28,649 nt of DNA from Ophiothrix spiculata (GCA_000969725.1 JXSR01S011333.1), one strand, 5' to 3'. Counted from the stretch's first letter, positions 19,372 to 28,649 are shown. The notes: a model not told the origin generated them from the letters alone. A program made the numbers and translations.

Positions 19372-20495
19372 GTTGGTTACAAGTCATCACAACTTCACTT
19401 GTTTGTGTACTGCTGATAATGCCTCAATATTTGACTTTGAACAAAAAAAAAAGAAAAGAAAACATTCACACCCCCACACATACACAGAAAAACTATGCTT
19501 TTTTATTATTGAGCAAACTTCATAGGCCTAGTAGTTGATATCCAAAGCGATGCTTTCGTTGGTTCACAATTTTGCCTTTTAAATATGGTTGTTACACGAA
19601 AGTGGCTTAACAATCAGAAAATGTAATAAGCTGTAATATTATGTACAATAGTATGAATATGCTGACTTAGCAAGAAATGTACAGATCAAAAACATGTCTA
19701 TTTTAAGATCTTCAATTTCAATTTACTTCTGCCATAAAAGTAACATAATTACTTAAAAAAAATGTTACACTTTGTGATCGTTTAACAATGCTGAAATAAC
19801 AAGGAAAGAATCATAAATCATTGTATCAAATTATCAAACACGAGTGAACAAATTCAATTTTGTTATGTCTGAATATAATTTATTTGACCCATTTAAATAT
19901 GACACCTACTGCAGTTGAAAAGCTGAAGTTCAAAATTGAGGCACACTCTTTAGCTAAAAGCCTTGTCAAGGGTTCCAAATCTTTAAAATAGCTCAAAATG
20001 TTGCTAGATTGAATGTTGATATTTTTGACACTCTTTTACCAATTCACCTCTTCTTGCAGAGAACTTACCGGCTATTTATTCATGCACTAACCGATCAACT
20101 TTTGACACAACTTTTTATAATTCTATGAACGAGTTAATATCAGATAAATTAAATGAAACCGATATTTGAAATGCAATCATAATCAAATTATGAACACAAC
20201 TATTACAACCATTTTATTCTATAAATCTCGATTTCTTACTAAAGTTATCTTTTGGGTAACTATAGCAACGATAAAGAGAACAGATTTTATCAGACAAAGG
20301 CAATTAATCTGGGTATACTACTGGTGGTTATGAATTAAACATATTCTATTATTTTGACACAAACTTTTTATTGGAGCTAGTTAAAATACTGAAATAAATA
20401 AATAGGGTCACTGTGTTAGTTTTCAAGAAAAATGACAAAAATGGACATTTGTCAATAAAATTTTATTACTTTGATGGCACATCTGCATCTGCATA
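19372..20495. other. AT-rich non-coding region
   Basis: About 1.1 kb has no exon signal, RNA gene or paired inverted ends that I could detect. Confidence 0.4.
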
Positions 20496-20496
20496 A

Positions 20497-20928
20497 GGCC
20501 TAAAAAAAATTGTTGTGTTGCCCTCAGTGCCCGGTCCGATTTTTTTAAAAAACGGGACCGGCTTTTTTTTTTTTTTTTCTTTTTCATTTTTTTTTTCATT
20601 TTTCAATATTTTACCTGTTTTCTGGGCGAAAATCTCTATATCCAAGTAACTTTTCGTTACAAAGCTACACCAAACTCTATCATGACCCACAAGTAGATCA
20701 ACAAAACAATTAATATTCACTGAAAAAACAACCTTTAGCGACATGAATCTCTCTCCGCGTCAACGGCGTTAACCATCAGAAACACAGTGAAAAGTAACAC
20801 AGGACCAACTCAACTGAATTTCGAACTATAGTCTCACCAACAGACGTGAACAATGCTCTGTCTTTACAGCGATATGTACCACAAATAAAAATTTGCACTT
20901 GAGGGCAACACAACATTTTTTTTAGGCC
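20497..20928. mobile_element. PIF/Harbinger-like TIR element
   Basis: The ends match in inverse over about 30 bp: GGCCTAAAAAAAATTGTTGT, then GTTGCCCTCA (one base shorter in the A/T run at the right). TAA flanks both sides, fitting the 3-bp TWA targets of PIF/Harbinger. The interior has a hairpin (CCCGGTCC...GGGACCGG), long T-runs and no transposase. The superfamily is inferred from the target only. Confidence 0.7.
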
Positions 20929-20929
20929 T

Positions 20930-21218
20930 AATTTCCCGCATATATATTATGCAGCGATGCGGCGAGTGATTAATCAAGCGTGTTAGTAAAGTGTGCGTTC
21001 TGTGTGCATTGAAATTTGCGTACGCCAAAAGGGCGCAAACATTTTTTTTTAATTTTTATTATGAAAAAAATTGTTATCCCGCAGTCGTAAGCAACTGCAT
21101 CTCTGAGAAAACCCCTTTAAATGCATGTTAGTAATTAAATATTATATTATACATAATTGTCCATGCACTCATACTTGATTTCATTTCTCTGTGCTGAATT
21201 ATGAAACCATAGGTTTAA
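20930..21218. other. Spacer
   Basis: Short AT-rich spacer between two transposons; no feature supported. Confidence 0.4.
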
Positions 21219-21674
21219 GGTGTATGGTCCATGATGGAACCGACTGAAATTTGGTGGTAAAAATCGGCATGAGTAATATTTTATCGATGTAGAACCGATT
21301 TTTGAAATAAAAAATGGGGGTTACCGGACTCGATTTTGCATGCAAGTTAGTTTAAAAATAGCATTTTGGAGCTTTTTGGGAAAAATTAGTACAGGGGTCT
21401 ATGGGAAATGTGGCAAAAGTGACATTATTTAGCGTTGATTCAAAAACTTCCCACTGAAATTTTGGGTCAATTATTTCATACAATTTGCACAAAAGTATGT
21501 TCTTTCAATTAACAAAATATAACAAGTGGGGGTCACCAACCTTTTTTTAACAAAAAATGAGAAAATGTGACATATTTTGGCTTCAAAACACTACTCTGTG
21601 TAATACTGCACATGCGTGTTGTTGCACTTGCAAAATCAAAACAAGCGTGTACCAGTACGCGTGGACCAGACACC
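21219..21674 (-). mobile_element. TTAA-type TIR element, copy 2
   Basis: This is the better-preserved copy: TTAA on both sides (21215-21218, 21675-21678), with ends GGTGTATGGTCC and GGACCAGACACC. It is 456 bp. It lies in opposite orientation to the copy at 12670-13136 and aligns with it across the full length. It is non-coding. Confidence 0.85.
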
Positions 21675-22349
21675 TTAATGTTCAATCAGTGTGATAAATG
21701 GTTCCATTCATTGTTACCAAGAGCCAGTTGACTTAACAACAGCCATATTGAAATGAATACTGGGAATGTGAATTAACATTTCTGTATCCATTAAAGATTT
21801 GGATTACCTTTAGACCCCGATCTCATTCCAAAATCAAACAAAATACATTGTAATATTGAAACCAAGATCCGAGTTCATGACTGAACATGGCAGTAAGCTG
21901 TCTGAAATGCTAAACTAAACTCCCAAAAGTTATGAACTCCATTTCAAGTCTTTACTTTTCAATTTACCAAATTTCTCACCCTTTTTCTAGTATTTAAACC
22001 ACCTTTGCTGGAAGGCTTGAAGTTGAACACAAAGGTCTGTCCATTGATGGTATAAATTGTTAATAAGCAGGGCGTATTTGAGTGGTGTAAAATTACTATT
22101 ACATGAACAATGATAGGGATCCTGGACAGAGAATTGGTAAGTGATAGGGGGCTGCACTTTTTTTTTTACTCATACTGCATGAAACCCACCAAGAAGTACA
22201 AATGGTAGGCCATTTGGACTGACATCCATTTTCAAGGATATCTGGAAGGGCAAACAAGACATTGATTGCAAGTTTAAAAAATAACTGCATTTTTGTGCAT
22301 CATGGCAATTTGTTGGTACAGGTATAGCTTTGTCACTTTAAGAAAAATC
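21675..22349. other. Spacer with one weak exon-like stretch
   Basis: On the - strand a frame from about 22172 to a stop near 21955 stays open for about 70 codons. It includes LLTIYTINGQTFVFNFKPSS, just before a possible AAAG|GTGGTT donor at 22003. There is no ATG and no clean acceptor, so I do not call it a gene. Confidence 0.25.
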
Positions 22350-22445
22350 ATCTTGTTTAGGCTTTCGCCAAGGAAACCCAACTTGGTACTTGGTATAAGT
22401 AAGCTAAAGGAAGCTTATTTTCAACTGAGCTCCAAGATGTTTTTA
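22350..22445 (-). mobile_element. SINE tail, separated from its head by an insertion
   Basis: On the - strand this gives the 3' part of the SINE seen intact at 23246-23520. The shared blocks are GAGCTC/GAGCCC near the junction, GTACCAAGT and TGGGTTTCCTTGGCGAAA. The head lies at 22964-23133. The two pieces are split by the TIR element at 22446-22963. Confidence 0.7.
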
Positions 22446-22963
22446 GGCCTGTGGCACTTAATGTTTAGTTTCCTGTTTCCACCCGCCCCAAATACCCAAA
22501 ATTCCCAAGCTATTATTTATTTGAGATGGTTTCATTATTTGTTAATATTTTAAAAGACAAAAGGCAAAGTAAAGTACTTATGGCTCAAAATAACATTCAT
22601 CAAATGTTGATATAAAACAGTTTCGATGGGGTGGGTGCTTGGGACATTTAAGTAATAGTGAAATTATTGGCATTGCATACTCAAAATAGCTGATGCTGGT
22701 TTTGCTCAATGCAAATAATTTTGGACATTTCATTTCAAAATTTCAAATTGAAAATGGAAAAAATGCAGTGCATAATGTTTCTGTGCATAGACAAACACAA
22801 AAAATACTGGTATGTGATTAAATCACTGTACTGTATGAATACTATGTCAATTGAATTATCTCATATGTTTTGATCCTACGAAAATAATGAATAATGAAAA
22901 GTGACCGCCCCCCCTCTATTTTAAAAGCTGCAACAGGAAACTAAACATTGAGTGCGAAGGGCC
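22446..22963. mobile_element. TIR element inserted inside a SINE
   Basis: The inverted ends share GCACTTAATGTTTAGTTTCC (the other end has one difference, C for T), and pairing extends weakly outward to GGCC on both sides. It is about 518 bp and non-coding. SINE sequence resumes on each side, so this element landed after the SINE. The target duplication is unclear. Confidence 0.7.
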
Positions 22964-23133
22964 GTAGATTCAGTTTTTGAATGCAAGAGGAAGACCAGAG
23001 TACCTGGAGAAAAACCTGAGGAAGCGAGCATGGACTGAAAACCAAATGCACATAAATCGCTGCACCAGGATTCAACCCGGGACCACACTGATGCAAAGCG
23101 AAGGAACTACTGCTGCGCTAACCCGCTCCCCCT
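22964..23133 (-). mobile_element. tRNA-headed SINE, head portion
   Basis: On the - strand it reads GGGGGAGCGGGTTAGCGCAG at the head, then a B box with one base missing (GGGTTGAATCC). Then come GTGCATTTGGTTTTCAGTCC, GCTCGCTTCC, TTTTTCTCCAGGTACTCTGG, and a stretch ending TTCAAAAACTGAAT. It aligns with the + strand copy at 23246-23520; its tail is at 22350-22445. Confidence 0.8.
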
Positions 23134-23245
23134 AATCACCTTTTTGAAATATCTTGTTTTCACTTAAGATCAAAAATGCCATCTGAAATAACTGATATTA
23201 TGAAAATGATACTTCAACCATTCATGGAAACTTTGTGCCATTAAA

Positions 23246-23520
23246 GGGGGAGCGTGTTGGCGCAGCGGTAGTATCCTCGCCTTGCACCAATGAGGTCCCG
23301 GGTTCGAGCCCCGCACCCGGCGCTTTGTGTACATTTGGTTTTCAGTCCATACTCGCTTCCACAGGTTTTTCTCCGGGTACTCCGGTCTTCCTCCTGCATT
23401 CAAAACTGAATTTAAAAAACATCTCGGAGCCCTGTTGAAGATTGGTTCCAAGTACCATGTTGGGTTTCCTTGGCGAAAACCTAAAGAAGGTGAAGGTGAA
23501 TACAGGATAAATGCATAAAG
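23246..23520 (+). mobile_element. tRNA-headed SINE, complete copy
   Basis: The pol III promoter is intact: A box TGGCGCAGCGG (23258-23268) and B box GGTTCGAGCCC (23301-23311). The body contains TTTTTCTCCGGGTACTCCGG, a block shared by SINEs of several marine invertebrates. The tail runs through TGGGTTTCCTTGGCGAAA to about AAATGCATAAAG. The perfect boxes and better match to expected tRNA suggest that this copy is younger than its neighbour at 22964-23133, which points the other way. Confidence 0.8.
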
Positions 23521-23989
23521 ACATTTTCATTTTGATACCTTATTTTCTTTATGACAGGAGACCCTGAAACTAATGTGACTCTTTTAAGTTTTTGCTCTCA
23601 TTCATTCTACATTTAATAACCAATTTGCCACTGTAAATTTCAAATTACCTAAGTTTAGCTTTGTCTTTTTATTTGTTTTATGTGTTCATTTATTAGCCAA
23701 AGTTTTTTGACCCATGGTTAATATGCTATTTGACGAAAATAATTGTTCACTAATTGTCTGAAATCAATGCTCAAACAAATATGAGTTGAGAAGGTCAAAA
23801 TGTTACAAATTTGTAAAATTGAGTCATAATTTGGGTGGATTTTCTGAATCTGTGAATTTGTCTTAAAGGTTTGATGAAAATTCAAAAAATTTAAGTTGAT
23901 AAGTGAAAATTTGTCTGAAAGTTTCCCCAGGAAAGTCTGAGTTTAGTATTTTAAAAAATGTTATCTTATTTTTTTGAAATATAGGTCAA
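23521..23989. other. AT-rich spacer
   Basis: No exon or structured repeat is recognised. Confidence 0.4.
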
Positions 23990-24395
23990 AAAGTGTCATA
24001 CATGCCAAATATGGTGGCAGCGGTGGGATTTTTGACATTTTTGGACCAATTTTTGACAATATCTCAAAAACCAAATAAGGAAAAAAAAATCTAAAAATCA
24101 AAAACTTGAGAAATGTGTTCCTAGATATTACTTTCTAGATTCTACAAAGTAAAATGGTTCACAATTTTACCAAAGCAAAATTTAGGTTTGACGTAAACTT
24201 TTGGGCCCCAAAACATGATTTTTGGACCTTAGTGAAAAACTACACATTTTTTGTCCAAAAATGACCTCATCACCATGTTCAGTGCACAAATCCACATCTA
24301 TAAATATCTACTTTTATTTTGGTTTAATTATCCGTTGCTAAGTTACAGAGCAAAAAACATTTCTAAAAATGAAGGGTTGACAGGGCCCTTAATGA
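23990..24395 (-). repeat. Dispersed repeat, copy 2
   Basis: This is the partner of 16140-16420, sharing TTTTTGGACCAATTTT-like blocks, AAATCCACATCTATAAA and the end AAGGGTTGACAGGGCCCTTAA. On the - strand it begins TTAAGGG. The left border is not defined. It is non-coding. Confidence 0.5.
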
Positions 24396-24495
24396 CAAAT
24401 AAAAAAAACCCTTATGATTAACATGGTTTCATAGAAAGTGTGAAAGACTTAATCCCCCAAATTCACCCTTGGTCAATTATCTTTGTGCAAATCAG

Positions 24496-24886
24496 AATAC
24501 GCTGGGAAAGTAGTGACGTCATAATTTATGTAAATCACCCAACACGTGCATTTTGGTTCCAAACAAACGGGATGGACAGTTTTGCCACACGTTAAGTCCA
24601 TGGGGAAAAAAGTCAGACTCCTATTTGATACCATAACATTCGTCTGAATCAAAAATAAGGGAAAACATGCAGACCTGTTATGCTGAAAGTTGTGATCACA
24701 AGCCAGGATGGGACCCCTGCCGTTATTTTTGTTTTCCAACCGAGAAAAATCAGTCTGATTTGTATGTTTACGTACGCATATTCTGTTAATACGTTTGATC
24801 AGTGGACATAATCATTTGTTTGGAACCAGATCGCACGTGTTGGGCTAATTATTATAAATGTGACATCACTACTTCCCCAGCGTATT
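24496..24886 (+). mobile_element. THAP-bearing DNA transposon remnant (P- or Kolobok-like)
   Basis: TIRs of roughly 90 bp share AATACGCTGGG(G/A)AAGTAG, then TGACGTCA/TGATGTCA, then CCCAACACGTGC, then TGGTTCCAAACAAA. Between them lies the start of a THAP zinc-finger frame (24667). THAP domains belong to transposases of the P and Kolobok superfamilies and to host genes descended from them. At 391 bp it is an internally deleted derivative. I see no convincing 8-bp or TTAA duplication. Confidence 0.75.
24667..24789 (+). pseudogene. N-terminal THAP zinc-finger exon of a transposase
   Basis: The 40-residue frame starts MQTCYAESCDHKPG, then WDPCRYFCFPTEKNQSDL, then YVYVRIFC to a TAA at 24787. It fits the start of a THAP domain: a Met close to the first Cys, a C-x4-C pair (residues 4 and 9), an aromatic-rich F-x-F-P strand (FCFP), and a charged turn. 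The downstream CxxH half of the finger is missing. A GTATGT at 24762 after GATTT looks like a splice donor, so the original transposase was probably split by an intron at this point. It is a truncated fragment and not functional on its own. Confidence 0.65.
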
Positions 24887-25760
24887 GAAGATACGGTTAA
24901 GAGTCAATTTTACTAAACAATGCACAAAATTCAATATCTGCATAATCATATTGTTATAAACATTTTATTTAGTTCTCATTATTAGCATGTTAGTAAACCA
25001 TGCTTTCATTATTTACAAACCGGTACATGTAAGGCTTAAATGTACCACAGAAATTATCCAATTTATCAAACAAACAACAAAAGTTTACTTTTGAATAAAA
25101 TCAGCTTGAGGGATTAAATGACTCATCAGGTATTTACTGTATGCAGAGCCCCAAGAAAGAAGGAGCATTTGCACAGAGGACCAAGGGCTTATCGTGACTT
25201 TCGAACTACAGAGCAATTAGAGTATCATGTTTATGAGTGCAATAGTACAAATATTTCATGAGGTGAAAGATGCTCCATTCAAACGAGATTGACACGAATA
25301 AGAAACATTCATTATTTGTTTTATATGACAGCTAAATAAATCTTTGTAAACAAAACAAACCGAGACAACATCTATGGTACTGTACATACCGGCTCTTAAT
25401 GCAACGACGCATCTTATGCTGCGCCCGCGGACTGTGCAAGCGTACTCAATTTAAAATTACGCCCGCGACTGATGTTGCGTCTTACCAAAAAATGTAACTG
25501 TGCAATGTATCATGTTTTTTTCACGGTACTATTGCACAGTTGGTGACGTTTGCTATCAAATGGAGCAAATGACCAAATTGTATGTGACTCAAGATGCAAC
25601 AATCAAGTGACACAGATTTATTAAGCTGCTATATAAACTCTTCCTATAAGATAAGGATGTGCAGCTGAGGATGAGATACAATTTTATTGCAAATTCTCAC
25701 TTTTACCAAAATACCTATGGAGCAAAACATGTTTATGTGCAACGGGAAGTTTTTTTTTAA
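24887..25760. other. Non-coding spacer with a hairpin
   Basis: It holds a CpG-richer patch (about 25397-25480) with two GCCCGCG words and a hairpin with perfect 11-bp arms, AACTGTGCAAT/ATTGCACAGTT (25496-25541). The last 60 bp resemble the end of the tandem unit that follows, suggesting a decayed earlier unit. Confidence 0.45.
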
Positions 25761-27266
25761 TGTGGCCTATGTAGATGGGTTCTATGAACCATAGGAAACA
25801 TCACTAGGGTGGTATGTTGCATGGGACCCTGCAGGGTGGGGTAAATGTCATAGCAGGGGTCAAATTTGAAAATTGGTCAAATCTTTTCTAAAACCATTCT
25901 AACAGTACTGCATAACGAAGCAGAAACCCATCTAGATAGGACACATTAAAACAATTTCCTGTTGCAGTTTTACCCCAAATATAGGGTTTTGCTCCCTAGG
26001 TATAAAACGTTAGCATACTGTATGTGCTATTTTAAAATACATAGGCAGCCTCATCAACCTATATATACTCTGACATCATGCAGTCTTATGTGTCAGTGCT
26101 GCATATAGGATAAATTTGTAGACTCGTTTGCCCAAAGAGGAATAAACAAGAAAAACATGCTGGTGTGCAACGATAAGTTATTTTAACCCTTTCGATCCTG
26201 AATTGCAATACTTGTGTATATAGCCCATACTGAATTAATTTACACTCAATATGAATTGGAACGCCTGAGCGTTCTCTCGTAAGCTCCTTTAGAAACGCTC
26301 AGGCGTTCTATCGGATCGAAAGGGTTAATGTGGCCTATCTAGATGGGTTCTATGGTCTATGGACCATAGGTAACATTACTAGGGTGGACACAAAATCAAT
26401 ATGTTGCATGGGACCCTGCAGGAGGGGATATAGTCATTGTAGGGCTCAAATTTGAAAATTGGTGAAATCTTTTTTAAAACCATTCTAACAGTACTGCATT
26501 CTAACATGTTCCTCTCAACATAACAAAGCAGAAACCCATCTAGATAGGACACATTAAAATAATTTCCTGTTGTACTTTTACCCCAAATATGGTGTTTGCT
26601 CCTGCCTAGGAATAGAACGTTCGCATATATATATTCGCATATATAGTACTGTATTTGCTGTTTTAAAATACATAGGCAGCCTCATCAACCCATATATACA
26701 CTGACATCATGCAGTCTTATGTGTCAGTGCTGCATATAGGATAAAATTGTAGACTTGTTTGCCCAAAGAGGAATAAACAAGAAAAACATGCTGGTGTGCA
26801 ACATAAGTTATTTTAATGTGGCCTATCTATGGACCATAGGTAACGTCACTAGGGCGGACACAAAATCAATATGTTGCGTGGGACCCTGCAGGAGGGGATA
26901 AATGTCATTGTAGGGCTCAAATTTGAAAATTGGTGAAATCTTTTTTAAAACCATTCTAACAGTACTGCATTCTAACATGTTCCTCTCAACATAACAAAGC
27001 AGAAACCCATCTAGATAGGACACATTAAAATAATTTCCTGTTGTACTTTTACCCCAAATATGGTGTTTGCTCCTGCCTAGGAATAGAACGTTCGCATATA
27101 TATATTCGCATATATAGTACTGTATTTGCTGTTTTAAAATGCATTAGGCAGCCTCATCAACCCATATATACACTGACATCATGCAGTCTTATGTGTCAGT
27201 GCTGCATATAGGATAAAATTGTAGACTTGTTTGCCCAAAGAGGAATAAACAAGATAAACATGCTTG
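25761..27266 (+). repeat. Three-unit tandem array (~425-490 bp units)
   Basis: Units A (25761-26186), B (26329-26816) and C (26817-27266) all start TGTGGCCTAT and share ATGTTGC.TGGGACCCTGCAGG, TTTGAAAATTGGT, CCCATCTAGATAGGACACAT, ACATCATGCAGTCTTATGTG and AGAGGAATAAACAAGA. B and C are closer to each other; both have a doubled TTCGCATATATA block that A lacks. A transposon separates A and B. There is no conserved reading frame. Confidence 0.9.
26187..26324. mobile_element. piggyBac-like MITE with TTAA duplication
   Basis: The ends CCCTTTCGATCC...GGATCGAAAGGG are perfect inverted repeats, and TTAA flanks each side (26183-26186 and 26325-26328). An inner hairpin pairs GAACGCCTGAGCGTT with AACGCTCAGGCGTTC. 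It is 138 bp and non-coding. The equivalent junction between units B and C (26813-26816) has one TTAA and no insert, which is a direct empty site. CCC-starting ends at TTAA are the piggyBac hallmark. Confidence 0.88.
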
Positions 27267-27690
27267 TCAATGAGTCACCTATGTTCAGTATGTGCTTTGC
27301 AATTTTTAGTGACTACTATATTTTGAAACAGGTGCTTATCATAAAACAAGTCTTCATAATATACAAATATTATACCGACTTGAAGATCTGTGTTTAAAAC
27401 TATGGACCTGAAGTGACTAAAATAGCTAAATTTTAGTCACTGAAGGAATATAGTTTTAATCCAGATATCTAAAAAATGTCAGTATATATTTGTTTTATAT
27501 ACTGTGTTAATAAATTTTTAAATAATGTAAATTTCCTTGCCCAATGGCCCAATTTAATTATTTAAAAAAATGCACTAACAAAATGCTATAACCCTGAATG
27601 CAAGCAATAGGTTAATGTGCGTATTGGCCTGTGTGTCTAAGTTTGTTGCTTAAGTCAGTGCATGAAAGTGACGCGGCTATAAATTACGCA
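27267..27690. other. AT-rich spacer
   Basis: One hairpin-like pair is visible: TAGTTTTAATCC near 27451 and AAAACTATGGACC near 27396, around GTGACTAAAATAGC/TTTTAGTCAC. Nothing else is seen. Confidence 0.35.
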
Positions 27691-27778
27691 AAAACCCCGT
27701 AAATAGTCTTTCAAAACCCGTAAATAGTCTTTTTAAAACCCGTAAATAGTCTTTTGTAGAGAACTATTTACGGGTTTT
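27691..27778. repeat. Three direct copies plus one inverted copy of a ~20-bp unit
   Basis: The unit AAAACCCGTAAATAGTCTTT occurs three times in a row with slight spacing changes. GAACTATTTACGGGTTTTTC, its inverse, follows after about 10 bp. The third direct copy and the inverse form a stable hairpin. Confidence 0.75.
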
Positions 27779-27856
27779 TCTCAACTTATGGTTGAAACTA
27801 TTTGAAATAATATCATAGGGTATCAACACGCTGAAATTTATTAATACAGTATATAA

Positions 27857-27887
<31 letters not shown>
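27857..27887. repeat. (AAT)n microsatellite, LINE tail
   Basis: About nine AAT units. On the - strand it forms the ATT-repeat tail at the 3' end of the adjoining LINE. Confidence 0.85.
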
Positions 27888-28034
27888 CGGTGCTTATGAA
27901 GCGCCTAACAACGGAGTCTCTAAGCGCTATACAATCATAAGAAAACTAAACAGTTACATACAAAATAAAGTTATACATATATATATATACTAAGCAAGGC
28001 ATGAACAAAATACAGTTATATGAAAACAAGGAAA

Positions 28035-28649
28035 TTATTTACCAAAAGCAAGTTTAAACAAATGTGTCTTAAGGCAAGATTTAAATTGATTGACAGTTTG
28101 ACAATTCTTTACATGAAGTGGCAGAGTGTTCCAAAGGACAGCAGAAGCTTTTTGGAAAGAACGATCACCATAAGTAGCAGTAGCTGTTGATGAAGAAACA
28201 ATTTTAAATTGAGAAGCAGAACGTAAATTGCGAGGTGGAATATACTTCTTAACAAGGTCCTGCAGATACACAGGTGCCAATCCATGTAGAGATTTGTATG
28301 TTAAGACTAAAACTTTGAACTTTATACGGTATTCTACTGGCAGCCAATGTAATTGTTGTAAGACAGGAGTAATATGATCACAAAACCGGGTGCGAGTAAC
28401 CAGTCTTGCCGCCGAAATTTTGCAATCTTTGCAGTTTGGAAATGTGTGAGTCAGGAAGGCCATAAAGAAGGCTGTTACATTGGTCAAGGCGACATGTAAT
28501 AAATGCATTGACTAAAGTTTCAGTCGTCTTTTGGTCAAGAAAATTTCTTATTCCACCAATTTTATACAAGGCGAATGAAGCAGCACGACATAAATTGTTA
28601 ATATAACTATCCATTTTAAGATCATTTTCAAATATGACCCCGAGGTTGC
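28035..28649 (-). pseudogene. C-terminal region of LINE reverse transcriptase, one frameshift
   Basis: From the window edge the - strand reads NLGVIFENDLKMDSYINNLC, then RAASFALYKIGGIRNFLDQ, TCRLDQCNSLLYGLP and KLQRLQN. A frame change near 28440 follows, and then ARLVTRTRFCDHITPVLQQL, HWLPVEYRIKFKVLVLTYKS, LHGLAPVYLQDLV and a serine-rich tail ending HLFKLAFGK at a stop. HWLPV.YRI.FK.L.LTYK.L.G.AP.YL is the hallmark of the post-RT region of L2/CR1/jockey-group LINEs. One frameshift separates two otherwise long frames, so this copy decayed recently. Confidence 0.8.

Larger units (their letters stand above)
27857..28649 (-). mobile_element. L2/CR1-like LINE, 3' portion (continues past the window end)
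   Basis: The - strand carries the end of a reverse-transcriptase frame (28649-28035). Then comes a 3' UTR with TATAGCGCTTAGAGACTCCG and TTAGGCGCTTCATAAGCACC, then an ATT microsatellite. GCGCTT-rich 3' ends with a short tandem tail are typical of L2/CR1-type LINEs in marine invertebrates. The 5' part lies outside the window. Confidence 0.8.

Noticed and set aside
20466-20744. 92-codon frame with a lysine run
   Set aside because: It lies inside the Harbinger-like element and its lysine run is the translated T-tract.
23246-23311. Functional tRNA gene
   Set aside because: The A and B boxes are intact but the stems do not close as a tRNA, and the same head plus tail recurs at 22964-23133, so it is a SINE.
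24473-24739. 88-codon - strand frame starting MENKNNGRGP
   Set aside because: It is antisense to the THAP frame and spans the left TIR; it has no domain of its own.
27691-27778. CRISPR-like short repeats
   Set aside because: Spacing is only a few bases with no spacer-length unique sequence, one copy is inverted, and the genome is animal.

Overview
This is an AT-rich, intron-and-repeat type window from an animal genome. Three things point to a marine invertebrate deuterostome, most likely an echinoderm or a relative. The hexamer AGGCCT recurs throughout. Short elements with terminal inverted repeats (TIRs) are very dense. tRNA-headed SINEs and L2/CR1-like LINE tails are also present. The species cannot be fixed from the sequence. 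There is no bacterial-style gene organisation, rRNA or CRISPR array. An 820-base run of N (16518-17337) splits the window.

Host coding content is sparse and consists only of candidate exons. The best cluster is at 5.8-8.6 kb. A + strand exon (7591-7733) has a good acceptor, an ATG and a near-consensus donor, and a phase-compatible exon may follow at 8484-8558. On the - strand, an ATG with a good context (7370) and a 78-codon open stretch ending at a GTAAGC donor (6032-5798) suggest a divergent gene sharing a promoter of about 240 bp. A second possible first exon lies just after the gap (17684-17765). No product could be recognised for any of them.

The rest is mobile-element archaeology. 0-5.6 kb: a dispersed repeat, a 1.7-kb foldback element with arms near 0.8 kb that each contain a nested hairpin, and at least five TIR elements. 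8.5-12 kb: a triplicated tRNA-like SINE piece, a LINE 3' fragment, two hairpins, and an inverted dimer of a tRNA-like sequence that folds as a complete 73-nt cloverleaf. 12.6-16.4 kb: one of two oppositely oriented copies of a TTAA-flanked element, a hAT-like element with a perfect 8-bp target duplication, and a LINE C-terminal fragment with endonuclease-like motifs. 17.3-24.9 kb: a diverged tandem duplication, a Harbinger-like TIR element, the second TTAA-family copy, two head-to-head SINEs (one split by another transposon), and a TIR element that still encodes the start of a THAP zinc finger. 25.7-28.6 kb: a three-unit tandem array interrupted by a piggyBac-like element whose empty site survives in the neighbouring unit, an odd three-direct-plus-one-inverted short repeat, and the 3' end of an L2/CR1-like LINE on the - strand running off the window.

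The window shows no co-regulated pathway. Its main interest is structural: many foldback-capable sequences, several with target duplications or nesting that let insertion order be read.
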